Shown: piece by piece, positions 23,543 to 29,722 of the stretch
Numbering within the stretch: the stretch's first letter is position 1
Layout: each line of letters starts with the position of its first letter
From: CAIQJJ01 sp964606085
GTDB taxonomy: Bacteria > Chloroflexota > Anaerolineae > Anaerolineales > UBA4823
DNA length: 30,926 nucleotides
Assembly: GCA_964606085.1 (NCBI GenBank)
Contig: CAZSFD010000061.1
Coordinates: 1-30,926, forward strand
Direction of reading: 5' to 3'
Made by a program: the position numbers and the translations under genes
The notes under the pieces: model-generated
Seen by the model: the letters and a program-made list of their open reading frames with translations, nothing else
Databases searched by the model: none
What the model was told of the DNA's origin: nothing

Positions 23543-23875
23543 TCAATCCAGCGCCGTAGCGCACTTTTTACACAGGCGCTGAGGCAAACCTTCTTCATCG
23601 CGCTCTACACGCACACGCACAGGCTTGTCGCATTTCGGGCAAATCACCATCACATTCGAAATGCTGATCGGCGCCTCAAACTCGATAATCCCAGGCCGTA
23701 AATTACGACCTTGTGCTTGCACCTGGCGTTGATGCTTCTTGCGGATATTGATACCCTGAACCACCACACCATTGTCATCAGGAAGAACTTTTAGCACTTC
23801 GCCGCGCTTCCCTTTGTCTTCGCGGCCACCGCTGATGATCTCAACGGTATCGCCTTTCTTAATCTTTACTTTCAT
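23543..23875 (-). CDS. rplX: 50S ribosomal protein L24 with C-terminal zinc ribbon
   Basis: 110 residues. One of the first proteins to bind 23S rRNA, at the tunnel exit. The N-terminal KOW domain (KIKKGDTVEIISGGREDKGKRGEVLKV) is followed by GINIRKKHQR; the C-terminal part carries C79, C82, C102 and C105, a probable zinc ribbon found in many but not all bacterial L24 proteins. It follows rplN by 21 nt. Confidence 0.96.
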   Translation of the reverse strand: MKVKIKKGDTVEIISGGREDKGKRGEVLKVLPDDNGVVVQGINIRKKHQRQVQAQGRNLRPGIIEFEAPISISNVMVICPKCDKPVRVRVERDEEGLPQRLCKKCATALD

Positions 23876-23896
23876 TGCTTCTGCTCCTGCCGCCGC

Positions 23897-24268
23897 CTAC
23901 AACACCTCGGGGGCTAAAGACACTATTTTCATGAACCCTTTTTCACGCAGTTCGCGTGCCACCGGGCCAAAAATGCGTGTGCCCTTCGGGTTTTGGCCGT
24001 CGGTATCCAGGATCACCGCAGCATTGTCATCGAAGCGGATATATGAGCCATCTTCACGGCGCCATTCTTTGGCACAACGCACCACAACAGCACGCACAAT
24101 GTCGCTCTTCTTAACCGAGCCTTGCGGGGCAGCCGACTTTACCGTCGCCACCACCGTGTCACCCACACGACCATACCGGCGGCGCGAACCACCTTTGATG
24201 TGGATGACCAACAATTCACGCGCCCCGGTGTTATCGGCTACTTTGAGAATGGTTTCCTGTTGGATCAT
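23897..24268 (-). CDS. rplN: 50S ribosomal protein L14
   Basis: 123 residues. It begins MIQQETILKVADNTGARELLVIHIKGGSRRRYGRVGD and ends with GTRIFGPVARELREKGFMKIVSLAPEVL, both diagnostic. L14 lies at the subunit interface and is the docking site of ribosome silencing factor RsfS. It follows rpsQ by 2 nt. Confidence 0.97.
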   Translation of the reverse strand: MIQQETILKVADNTGARELLVIHIKGGSRRRYGRVGDTVVATVKSAAPQGSVKKSDIVRAVVVRCAKEWRREDGSYIRFDDNAAVILDTDGQNPKGTRIFGPVARELREKGFMKIVSLAPEVL

Positions 24269-24270
24269 AG

Positions 24271-24546
24271 CTACGCCTCCACAGGCGTCGCATCCGCGGC
24301 GCTAATATCGTGACGCAGGATTTCCTGCACAACCCAATGTTTGCGCTTGGAAATCGGCTGGCTTTCCACAATCCGCACCTGATCGCCAATTTGGCAGCCC
24401 AGGGTGTCGTGCGCCATCATGCGCTGGCGGCTGTGCACGACTTTGTTATACAGCCGATGGCGATAGGTGCGGGTCACCTCCACCACCACCGTCTGTTGCA
24501 TTTTGTTACTGGTGACGACACCAGTCAATCGTCGGCGATTGTTCAT
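24271..24546 (-). CDS. rpsQ: 30S ribosomal protein S17
   Basis: 91 residues. OB-fold 16S rRNA-binding protein; motifs LTGVVTSNKMQQTVVVEVTR, GDQVRIVESQPISKRKHWVVQEIL. It overlaps the end of rpmC by 4 nt, so translation is probably coupled. The final dozen residues (DISAADATPVEA) are a non-conserved tail. Confidence 0.96.
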   Translation of the reverse strand: MNNRRRLTGVVTSNKMQQTVVVEVTRTYRHRLYNKVVHSRQRMMAHDTLGCQIGDQVRIVESQPISKRKHWVVQEILRHDISAADATPVEA

Positions 24547-24755
24547 TTGGCACCTTCCACATTTTCTGCCTGCAAACGCTCATTCAAAATGGTCGCCAGG
24601 CGGGCCACTTCGCGGCGTGTAATGCGCATCCGAGACGTATCCTGCAATTCACCAGTTGACTGGCGAAAACGCAATCGCATCAACTCTTCCTTGGCATCAT
24701 TCAAATGAGCCTGAAGGGCATCGGTCGAAAGGGCGCGAATTTCTTCTGCCTTCAT
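24543..24755 (-). CDS. rpmC: 50S ribosomal protein L29
   Basis: 70 residues of two alpha-helices, MKAEEIRALSTDALQAHLND and LMRLRFRQSTGELQDTSRMRITRREVARLATILNER, typical of the family that lies by the tunnel exit and helps bind SRP and trigger factor. It overlaps rplP by 4 nt and rpsQ by 4 nt. Confidence 0.96.
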   Translation of the reverse strand: MKAEEIRALSTDALQAHLNDAKEELMRLRFRQSTGELQDTSRMRITRREVARLATILNERLQAENVEGAK

Positions 24756-25183
24756 GCCTCGCCTCCCGTAGCGTCAAGACGCGTCACAATCTTGGTTTTC
24801 AAGGGGAACTTGTATTGCGCCAGGCGCAGCGCTTCGCGCGCCACATCCTCAGGCAAACCACCGCCAACCTCGATCATAATTCGGCCAGGACGAACCACAG
24901 CCACCCAAAACTCAACGTTGCCTTTACCCTTACCCATGCGGCTTTCAGCAGCACGGTGCGTCACGGGCTTATCGGGGAAAACCCGAATCCACACCTTCCC
25001 ACGGCGCTTCAACGAGTGAACCACCGTGCGCCGGGCGGCTTCGATCTGGCGAGCGGTGATCCAGCCCGGTTCGAGAGCTTGCAGCCCATACTCGCCCAGG
25101 TGAACCTCCGCACCACGCAGTGCCTTGCCTTTCATACGGCCACGCATCTGCTTGCGATATTTAACACGCTTTGGCATCAACAT
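24752..25183 (-). CDS. rplP: 50S ribosomal protein L16
   Basis: 143 residues. It contacts the A-site tRNA elbow. Signature blocks are MLMPKRVKYRKQMRGRMKGKA, the ITARQIEAARRTVVHSLKRRGKVWIRVFPDKPVT segment, RMGKGKGNVEFWVAVVRPGRIM and EALRLAQYKFPLKTKIV. It overlaps rpmC by 4 nt. A 93-nt repeat-filled gap separates it from rpsC, where most bacteria have only a few nt or an overlap. Confidence 0.97.
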   Translation of the reverse strand: MLMPKRVKYRKQMRGRMKGKALRGAEVHLGEYGLQALEPGWITARQIEAARRTVVHSLKRRGKVWIRVFPDKPVTHRAAESRMGKGKGNVEFWVAVVRPGRIMIEVGGGLPEDVAREALRLAQYKFPLKTKIVTRLDATGGEA

Positions 25184-25198
25184 AGTTACTACCTCTTT

Positions 25199-25277
25199 AA
25201 GAGAATCGTTCTTCGAGATTCGACAATTCGCGCTTGAACTCGATATACGAATTTCGAATTATCGAATTCCGTCTCTT
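25199..25277. repeat. Period-7 TTCGA/CGAAT repeat hairpin between rpsC and rplP
   Basis: Heptamers such as TCGAGAT (213-219 of the 25 kb block) and TCGACAA (220-226) face CGAATTT (248-254) and CGAATTA (255-261). The two arms pair as a long imperfect hairpin: AAGAGA 25199-25204 with TCTCTT 25272-25277 outside, and AATTCG/CGAATT blocks inside, with a loop of about 17 nt. The outer arm touches the rpsC stop (25277-25279). Confidence 0.7.
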
Positions 25278-25954
25278 CACTCACTGACGTACACACCCTC
25301 CGTGGTTTCCACTTTCTCTTCAAAATAAGAGACGGCTTCACCACGGTAAATCCAGACCTTGACGCCAATGCGACCATACGTGGTCAAAGCTTCGGCCTGG
25401 CAATAATCAATATCAGCGCGCAACGTTTGGCGAGGGACGCGGCCTTCACGCATATTGACCACGCGCGCCATTTCAGCCCCGCTCAAGCGCCCACCAACTT
25501 CCACACGTACCCCCTGCGCACCTTGACGCATCGCCTGTTGGATTGCGCGTTTCATAGCACGCTGGTAGCTGATGCGGCGCTCGATCTGCTCGGCAATGTT
25601 ATGCGCCACCAGATAAGCATCGAGGTCTGGCGATTTGATTTCCTTGATTTCCAGGTCAATCTTCTTGCCCACCATCGCTTCCAGGCTCAGGCGCAATTTC
25701 TTAACACTCTCACCTTTACGGCCAATCAAAATGCCCGGCTTGGCGGTGTGGACGACGAGCTTCACCTTACCAGGAAAACGCTCGATTTCAACACGGGAAA
25801 CGCCAGCCCGCGGGACTTCGCGGCGCACCAATTCGCGCAAGGCAAAATCCTGGTGCAGTTGGTTGACATAATCCTGACCTTCTGCGTACCAACGACCTTC
25901 CCAGGTCTTGTTGATTTTCAGCCGAAAACCAATTGGATGAACTTTACGGCCCAT
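25277..25954 (-). CDS. rpsC: 30S ribosomal protein S3
   Basis: 225 residues. It lines the mRNA entry channel and contributes to helicase activity. MGRKVHPIGFRLKINKTWEGRWYA opens it; the KH domain (about 38-106) has VVHTAKPGILIGRKGESVKKLR; the C-terminal domain has RRISYQRAMKRAIQQAMRQGAQGVRVEVGGRLSGAEMAR and DIDYCQAEALTTYGRIGVKVWIYRGE. It follows rplV by 18 nt. Confidence 0.97.
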   Translation of the reverse strand: MGRKVHPIGFRLKINKTWEGRWYAEGQDYVNQLHQDFALRELVRREVPRAGVSRVEIERFPGKVKLVVHTAKPGILIGRKGESVKKLRLSLEAMVGKKIDLEIKEIKSPDLDAYLVAHNIAEQIERRISYQRAMKRAIQQAMRQGAQGVRVEVGGRLSGAEMARVVNMREGRVPRQTLRADIDYCQAEALTTYGRIGVKVWIYRGEAVSYFEEKVETTEGVYVSE

Positions 25955-25972
25955 AAAAATCTCCTCGACAAC

Positions 25973-26317
25973 TTACTCGCGTTCCCGCAAGATCACAGTA
26001 ATGTGGGATGAGCGGCGCAGCCAGGGCTTGAAACGCCCACGAGCGCCAAAACGACGCCATTTGCGGGTCGGCGCCTCATCGGCGAAAATGCGATAAACGT
26101 ACAGGTCATCGCGGCTGATGCCAAAGTTTTCTTCAGCATTCGCCATCGCAGAAGCCACCGTTTTGTACACCGGCACAGCAATCGTCTGGTTGGGGCTGAA
26201 CTTCAGCATCTGCAATGCTTCGGTAACGCCCTTGCCTCGCACCATGTCAGCCAAAAGACGGACTTTTTGTGCCGAAAAAGATGTATAGCTTGTTTTCGCG
26301 TGAATATCCGTAGCCAT
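25973..26317 (-). CDS. rplV: 50S ribosomal protein L22
   Basis: 114 residues. Its beta-hairpin forms part of the exit-tunnel constriction. Conserved features are SAQKVRLLADMVRGKGVTEALQMLKF, ASAMANAEENFGI and the hairpin/tail APTRKWRRFGARGRFKPWLRRSSHITVIL. It follows rpsS by 10 nt. Confidence 0.96.
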   Translation of the reverse strand: MATDIHAKTSYTSFSAQKVRLLADMVRGKGVTEALQMLKFSPNQTIAVPVYKTVASAMANAEENFGISRDDLYVYRIFADEAPTRKWRRFGARGRFKPWLRRSSHITVILRERE

Positions 26318-26327
26318 GGCTCAACCC

Positions 26328-26603
26328 TTATTTCTTGACTTTCTTTTCCGCCATGTGACCGCGGAACAAACGCGTCGGAGCAAACTCACCCAGGCGGTGG
26401 CCCACCATATTCTCGGTCACATAGATCGGCACATGGCGACGGCCATCATGCACAGCAACCGTATGCCCGACCATCTGAGGGAAGATCGTGCTGGCACGGC
26501 TCCAGGTGCGGATGACTTTCTTCTCACCACGCTCGTTCATGGCTTCGATTTTCTTGAGTAATTTCGGGCTGATGAACGGCCCTTTTTTCAATGAACGTCC
26601 CAT
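26328..26603 (-). CDS. rpsS: 30S ribosomal protein S19
   Basis: 91 residues. Head protein pairing with S13. MGRSLKKGPFISPKLLKKIE, IRTWSRASTIFPQMVGHTVAVHDGRRHVPIYVTENMVGHRLGEFAPTR are diagnostic. Between rplB and rpsS lies a 105-nt gap filled by a period-8 repeat; in most bacteria this gap is short. GGAGACGAGAAAT before the ATG includes a Shine-Dalgarno site. Confidence 0.97.
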   Translation of the reverse strand: MGRSLKKGPFISPKLLKKIEAMNERGEKKVIRTWSRASTIFPQMVGHTVAVHDGRRHVPIYVTENMVGHRLGEFAPTRLFRGHMAEKKVKK

Positions 26604-26610
26604 ATTTCTC

Positions 26611-26710
26611 GTCTCCTAGTCTGTCAGTCACCTGGTCTGCCAGTCAGCTCGTTCTTTCTGCGAAATAGCTTACCAAACGACTGGCTGACCAGTGGACTGA
26701 TGGACGAATT
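26611..26710. repeat. Period-8 GTC/GAC repeat hairpin between rplB and rpsS
   Basis: GTC recurs exactly every 8 nt at 611, 619, 627, 635 and 643 of the 26 kb block (units such as GTCTGTCA and GTCACCTG). In the opposite arm GAC recurs every 8 nt at 679, 687, 695 and 703. Arms 26632-26645 and 26679-26692 pair over 13 of 14 positions, continuing outward with TCAGTC (624-629) and GACTGA (695-700). The inner end reaches the rplB stop (26709-26711). Confidence 0.75.
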
Positions 26711-27545
26711 ACCGTCGTTTCGCGCCGCGGCGGCGAATGATGAATTGATCGGTCGTCTTGTTGCGGCGAGTGCGATACCCACGGGCGGGCTTGCCCCATG
26801 GCGTGCGCGGACCCGGCTTACCGACTGGTTGACGGCCTTCACCACCACCATGCGGGTGGTCGCGGGGGCTCATCGCATAACCGCGCACCGTCGGGCGAAC
26901 ACCCTTCAGACGCTTACGGCCAGCCTTACCAATCTTGATATTGCTATGATCGGTATTGCCGACCTGACCGATTGTGGCATAACACACCTGGCGAACCAGG
27001 CGCACTTCCCCAGAAGGCAGACGGATCTGAGCGTAATCACCTTCTTTTGCCAACAACTGCGCCGCAGTGCCAGCCGAACGCACCAATTGACCACCCTTGC
27101 CTTCTTTAAGTTCAATGTTATGCACCAAAGTACCTACAGGGATGTTGGCAATCGGTAAATGGTTACCGGGGCGAATTTCAGCCGCTGGGCCAGATAAAAC
27201 CATGTCGCCCACTTTCAAATCCAGCGGGGCAACAATATAACTTTTCTCGCCATCCACATAGAACAACAAGGCCAGGCGAGCCGTGCGACCAGGATCATAT
27301 TCGATAGCCGCTACACGCGCCGGGATACCATGTTTGGTGCGTTTGAAATCAACCAGGCGCAGATGCCGGCGTACACCACCACCCTGGTGGCGAACGGTGA
27401 TCTTACCAGCGCTGTTGCGGCCACCGCGTTTGCGGCGCTCAACAATCAACGAACGCTCGGGTTGGCTTTTGGTAATCTCTTCAAAAGAGTAGCCGGTCAT
27501 ATTGCGCCGGCTGGGAGTAACGGGTTTGTAAGTACGTACGGCCAT
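26709..27545 (-). CDS. rplB: 50S ribosomal protein L2
   Basis: 278 residues. Needed for subunit association and peptidyl transferase assembly. Signature blocks: GRNSAGKITVRHQGGG, RVAAIEYDPGRTARLALLFYVDGEK and the C-terminal GVRPTVRGYAMSPRDHPHGGGEGR with D229, H230 and H232 near the catalytic centre. The usual AMNPVDHPHGGG reads AMSPRDHPHGGG here, a mild variant. Its ATG overlaps the rplW stop by 1 nt (TAATG). Confidence 0.97.
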   Translation of the reverse strand: MAVRTYKPVTPSRRNMTGYSFEEITKSQPERSLIVERRKRGGRNSAGKITVRHQGGGVRRHLRLVDFKRTKHGIPARVAAIEYDPGRTARLALLFYVDGEKSYIVAPLDLKVGDMVLSGPAAEIRPGNHLPIANIPVGTLVHNIELKEGKGGQLVRSAGTAAQLLAKEGDYAQIRLPSGEVRLVRQVCYATIGQVGNTDHSNIKIGKAGRKRLKGVRPTVRGYAMSPRDHPHGGGEGRQPVGKPGPRTPWGKPARGYRTRRNKTTDQFIIRRRGAKRR

Positions 27546-27844
27546 TAGCGCACCCCTTCAAACACATCAATCGAATCACCCTCAGCCAGGGTGATGATTG
27601 CCTTCTTGTATTCACTGCGGCGAACCATCACACGGCGGCTGCGCCAACGGCGGGTACGCTTCGCAGGGAGATTGATCACATTGACCCGCAGCACGTTCAC
27701 GTCGAACAGGGTCTCCACAGCATCTTTGACCAGTGTTTTGGTCGCATCGGGTGCAACCTCGAATACATACTGGTTCAGGCCGGTTTGATAATTCGACTTC
27801 TCGGTAATCAACGGGCGGCGGAGGACATCATATAAAGTGCTCAT
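27545..27844 (-). CDS. rplW: 50S ribosomal protein L23
   Basis: 99 residues. Tunnel-exit protein and docking site for trigger factor and SRP. Conserved features: YDVLRRPLITEKSN, YVFEVAPDATKTLVKDAVETLFDVNVLRVNVINLPAKRTRR. It follows rplD by 12 nt and overlaps rplB by 1 nt. Confidence 0.97.
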   Translation of the reverse strand: MSTLYDVLRRPLITEKSNYQTGLNQYVFEVAPDATKTLVKDAVETLFDVNVLRVNVINLPAKRTRRWRSRRVMVRRSEYKKAIITLAEGDSIDVFEGVR

Positions 27845-27856
27845 CAGGGCCTCCGG

Positions 27857-28486
27857 TTATCCCAGGTAGGAATTGAGAACATCCAGCGCAGCCACCGGCA
27901 CGATCACTTTATCGTAGCTCAACAGATCGCGGATATTCAAATAGTTAGCCAACAGCGCTTTGGCTTCGGGGATGTTGTTCATTGCGCGTACAACCGCTTC
28001 CGTGGTAGCATCTTTGGTTGGCACCAAAACCAACGCGCTGCCCCCACCTGCCAGACGGTTAAGCGCATCTGCCATAAGGCGTGTCTTCGGCTCACTTAAC
28101 GCCAACACATCGAGAACGACGATAGCATTCTCAGCCGCCTTAACCGACAGAGCCGAACGCAATGCAGCGCGGCGCATCTTGCGCGGCATGTTGAGGGTGT
28201 AATCGCGCGGATGCGGGGTATGCACACGACCACCACCTACCCATTGAATAGAACGGGTTGAACCCTGGCGAGCGCGCCCGGTGCCTTTTTGACCCCAGGG
28301 CTTGCGACCACCACCCGAAACTTCGCCACGCGTCTTGGTATCGTGCGTACCCAGGCGGGCGTTTGCCATCTGGCGCACATAAGCCTGGTGCATCAGGTCT
28401 ACGTTGACAGGAGCTTCAAAGATACGCGCCGACAGTTCCATTGTGCGTACTTTTTCTCCCTGCATATTCAAGACATCTACTTCCAT
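27857..28486 (-). CDS. rplD: 50S ribosomal protein L4
   Basis: 209 residues. Exit-tunnel protein and, in E. coli, the S10-operon autoregulator. The extended tunnel loop is visible as TRGEVSGGGRKPWGQKGTGRARQGSTRSIQWVGGGRVHTPHPRDY (about 52-97); the globular part includes RRAALRSALSVKA. It lies 39 nt after rplC. If autoregulation exists here, the 249-nt region upstream of rplC is a candidate site (inference). Confidence 0.96.
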   Translation of the reverse strand: MEVDVLNMQGEKVRTMELSARIFEAPVNVDLMHQAYVRQMANARLGTHDTKTRGEVSGGGRKPWGQKGTGRARQGSTRSIQWVGGGRVHTPHPRDYTLNMPRKMRRAALRSALSVKAAENAIVVLDVLALSEPKTRLMADALNRLAGGGSALVLVPTKDATTEAVVRAMNNIPEAKALLANYLNIRDLLSYDKVIVPVAALDVLNSYLG

Positions 28487-28525
28487 GTCAGCTTTACTCC
28501 AGTTACAAAAACCAGCCAGACCGGT

Positions 28526-29155
28526 TTACTGCTTGCGAGCTTCCTTGATCAGCACCAGGCCATTTTTCCCGCCGGGAACAGCGCCATTCACACCGATCAA
28601 GTTGCGTTCGGCATCTACCAACACCACCTTCAAGTTTTGCACGGTGACGCGGTCATCGCCCATGTGACCAGGACCGCGTGCGCCTTTATAAACACGTCCT
28701 GGTGTAGTGGTCGAACTGCGCGAACCCGGCGCACGATGGCGATCCGACTGGCCGTGGGTCTTCGGCCCGCCGCGGAAATGATAGCGTTTCACACCACCAG
28801 CAAAACCCTTGCCCTTGCTGGTGCCAATCACATCCACGCGCTCACCGACCGCGAATACATCCGCTTTCAATTGGTCACCTTCTTGCAGTTCGGCATTTTT
28901 CGCCCGAAATTCACGCAAAAAGCGCAACGGAGGAAAACTATTGCGCTTGAGGTGCCCTAACTGACCTGCGGTAAGAGACTTCGGCTTGACTTCGCCAAAA
29001 CCCAGTTGCACGGCACTATAACCATCTTGCTCAGCCGTACGAACCTGGGTGACATAACAAGGCCCAGCTTCGATCAAGGTCACGGGAATAGATGCACCCG
29101 CCTCATCGAAAATCTGGGTCATGCCGATTTTCTTTCCAATCAGCCCTTTTAACAT
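28526..29155 (-). CDS. rplC: 50S ribosomal protein L3
   Basis: 209 residues. Early 23S rRNA-binding assembly protein reaching towards the peptidyl transferase centre. Features: MLKGLIGKKIGMTQIFDEAG, GTSKGKGFAGGVKRYHFRGGPKTHGQSDRHRAPGS and GARGPGHMGDDRVTVQNLKVV. The Gln methylated by PrmB in E. coli is not present at the aligned position (GSRSSTTTPG). Start 29153-29155 follows AAGGAG by 9 nt; an 18-codon in-frame extension upstream has no family similarity. Confidence 0.96.
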   Translation of the reverse strand: MLKGLIGKKIGMTQIFDEAGASIPVTLIEAGPCYVTQVRTAEQDGYSAVQLGFGEVKPKSLTAGQLGHLKRNSFPPLRFLREFRAKNAELQEGDQLKADVFAVGERVDVIGTSKGKGFAGGVKRYHFRGGPKTHGQSDRHRAPGSRSSTTTPGRVYKGARGPGHMGDDRVTVQNLKVVLVDAERNLIGVNGAVPGGKNGLVLIKEARKQ

Positions 29156-29159
29156 CTCG

Positions 29160-29330
29160 GTTGTCTCCTTACACAATAGAATAGAGCCGGACAAACGCCC
29201 TGCTCGCACGGGACTGTCAGCCTGGGCTGGGCTGCATCATCCCTGACCGTAGTGCAGTCACCCTGCCCGCCGCAAAGCCTTTTTTTTGTTCGCTCGCGGT
29301 AGAGGCAGTTCTTACACTACCTGTTAGAGA
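29160..29330 (-). promoter_or_regulatory. Unexplained, possibly structured leader upstream of rplC
   Basis: rpsJ and rplC are 249 nt apart here, far more than the other pairs in the cluster. This part codes for nothing recognisable. It contains nested complementary segments: GACTG 29212-29216 with CAGTC 29255-29259, TCAG 29217-29220 with CTGA 29243-29246, an alternative CAGCC 29218-29222 with GGCTG 29230-29234, and GGTAG 29298-29302 with CTACC 29317-29321. There is also a run of eight A on the minus strand (29280-29287). The alternative pairings would suit a regulatory leader, but this is only a by-eye fold and no promoter was convincing. Confidence 0.3.
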
Positions 29331-29420
29331 GATTCGTGATTAGAGATTCGAGTCCAGTTGGCTTACGCACTATTCTCGAATCTCTAAACGCGCTTCTCGA
29401 ATAACTAAATTTTAATTTCG
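29322..29420. repeat. Period-7 GAGATTC repeat hairpin between rpsJ and rplC
   Basis: GAGATTC occurs at 29329-29335 and 29343-29349, 14 nt apart with GTGATTA between. The other arm has CTC at a 7-nt period (TATTCTC 371-377 and GAATCTC 378-384 of the 29 kb block, GCTTCTC 392-398). A perfect 13-bp inverted repeat pairs 29340-29352 with 29375-29387 around a 22-nt loop. The same 7-nt register runs through both arms and the rpsJ stop codon (29405-29407). Confidence 0.7.
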
Positions 29421-29713
29421 ATATCCACACCCGCCGGGAGGTTCAGGCGCATGAGCATATCAATGGTCTTTGAATCGGGGTCCAACACGTCAATCAGACG
29501 ATTGTGTGTACGAATTTCAAAATGCTCGTGAGAGTCCTTGTCAATGAACGTAGAGCGGCGTATTGTATACCGTTCTACCTTGGTTGGCAAGGGTACTGGG
29601 CCGACAATTCTGGCACCAGTTCGTTCAGCCGTCTCGACAATGCGCTTGGCGGACTGATCCAGGACACGATGATCGTATGCCTTCAGGCGGATGCGAATTT
29701 TTTGCTTAGCCAT
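29405..29713 (-). CDS. rpsJ: 30S ribosomal protein S10
   Basis: 102 residues. Head protein; also the NusB partner in transcription antitermination (NusE). MAKQKIRIRLKAYDHRVLDQSAKRIVETAERTGARIVGPVPLPTKVERYTIRRSTFIDKDSHEHFEIRTHNRLIDVLDP is typical throughout. It follows tuf by 9 nt, so it is probably on the tuf transcript, then is parted from rplC by an unusually long gap. Confidence 0.97.
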   Translation of the reverse strand: MAKQKIRIRLKAYDHRVLDQSAKRIVETAERTGARIVGPVPLPTKVERYTIRRSTFIDKDSHEHFEIRTHNRLIDVLDPDSKTIDMLMRLNLPAGVDIEIKI

Positions 29714-29722
29714 GTCTCTACC

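Noticed and set aside
29156..29209. 18-residue N-terminal extension of L3
   Set aside because: A Shine-Dalgarno site lies inside the extension before the family start MLKGLIGKKIGMT, so the short form is used.
29278..29290. T8 run on the plus strand as a terminator
   Set aside because: No matching stem precedes it on the plus strand, and no plus-strand gene ends there.
12385..29420. The intergenic short-period repeats as a CRISPR array or intrinsic terminators
   Set aside because: Units are 7-8 nt with no spacers, too short for CRISPR, and the hairpins lack U-tracts and lie within a continuing operon.
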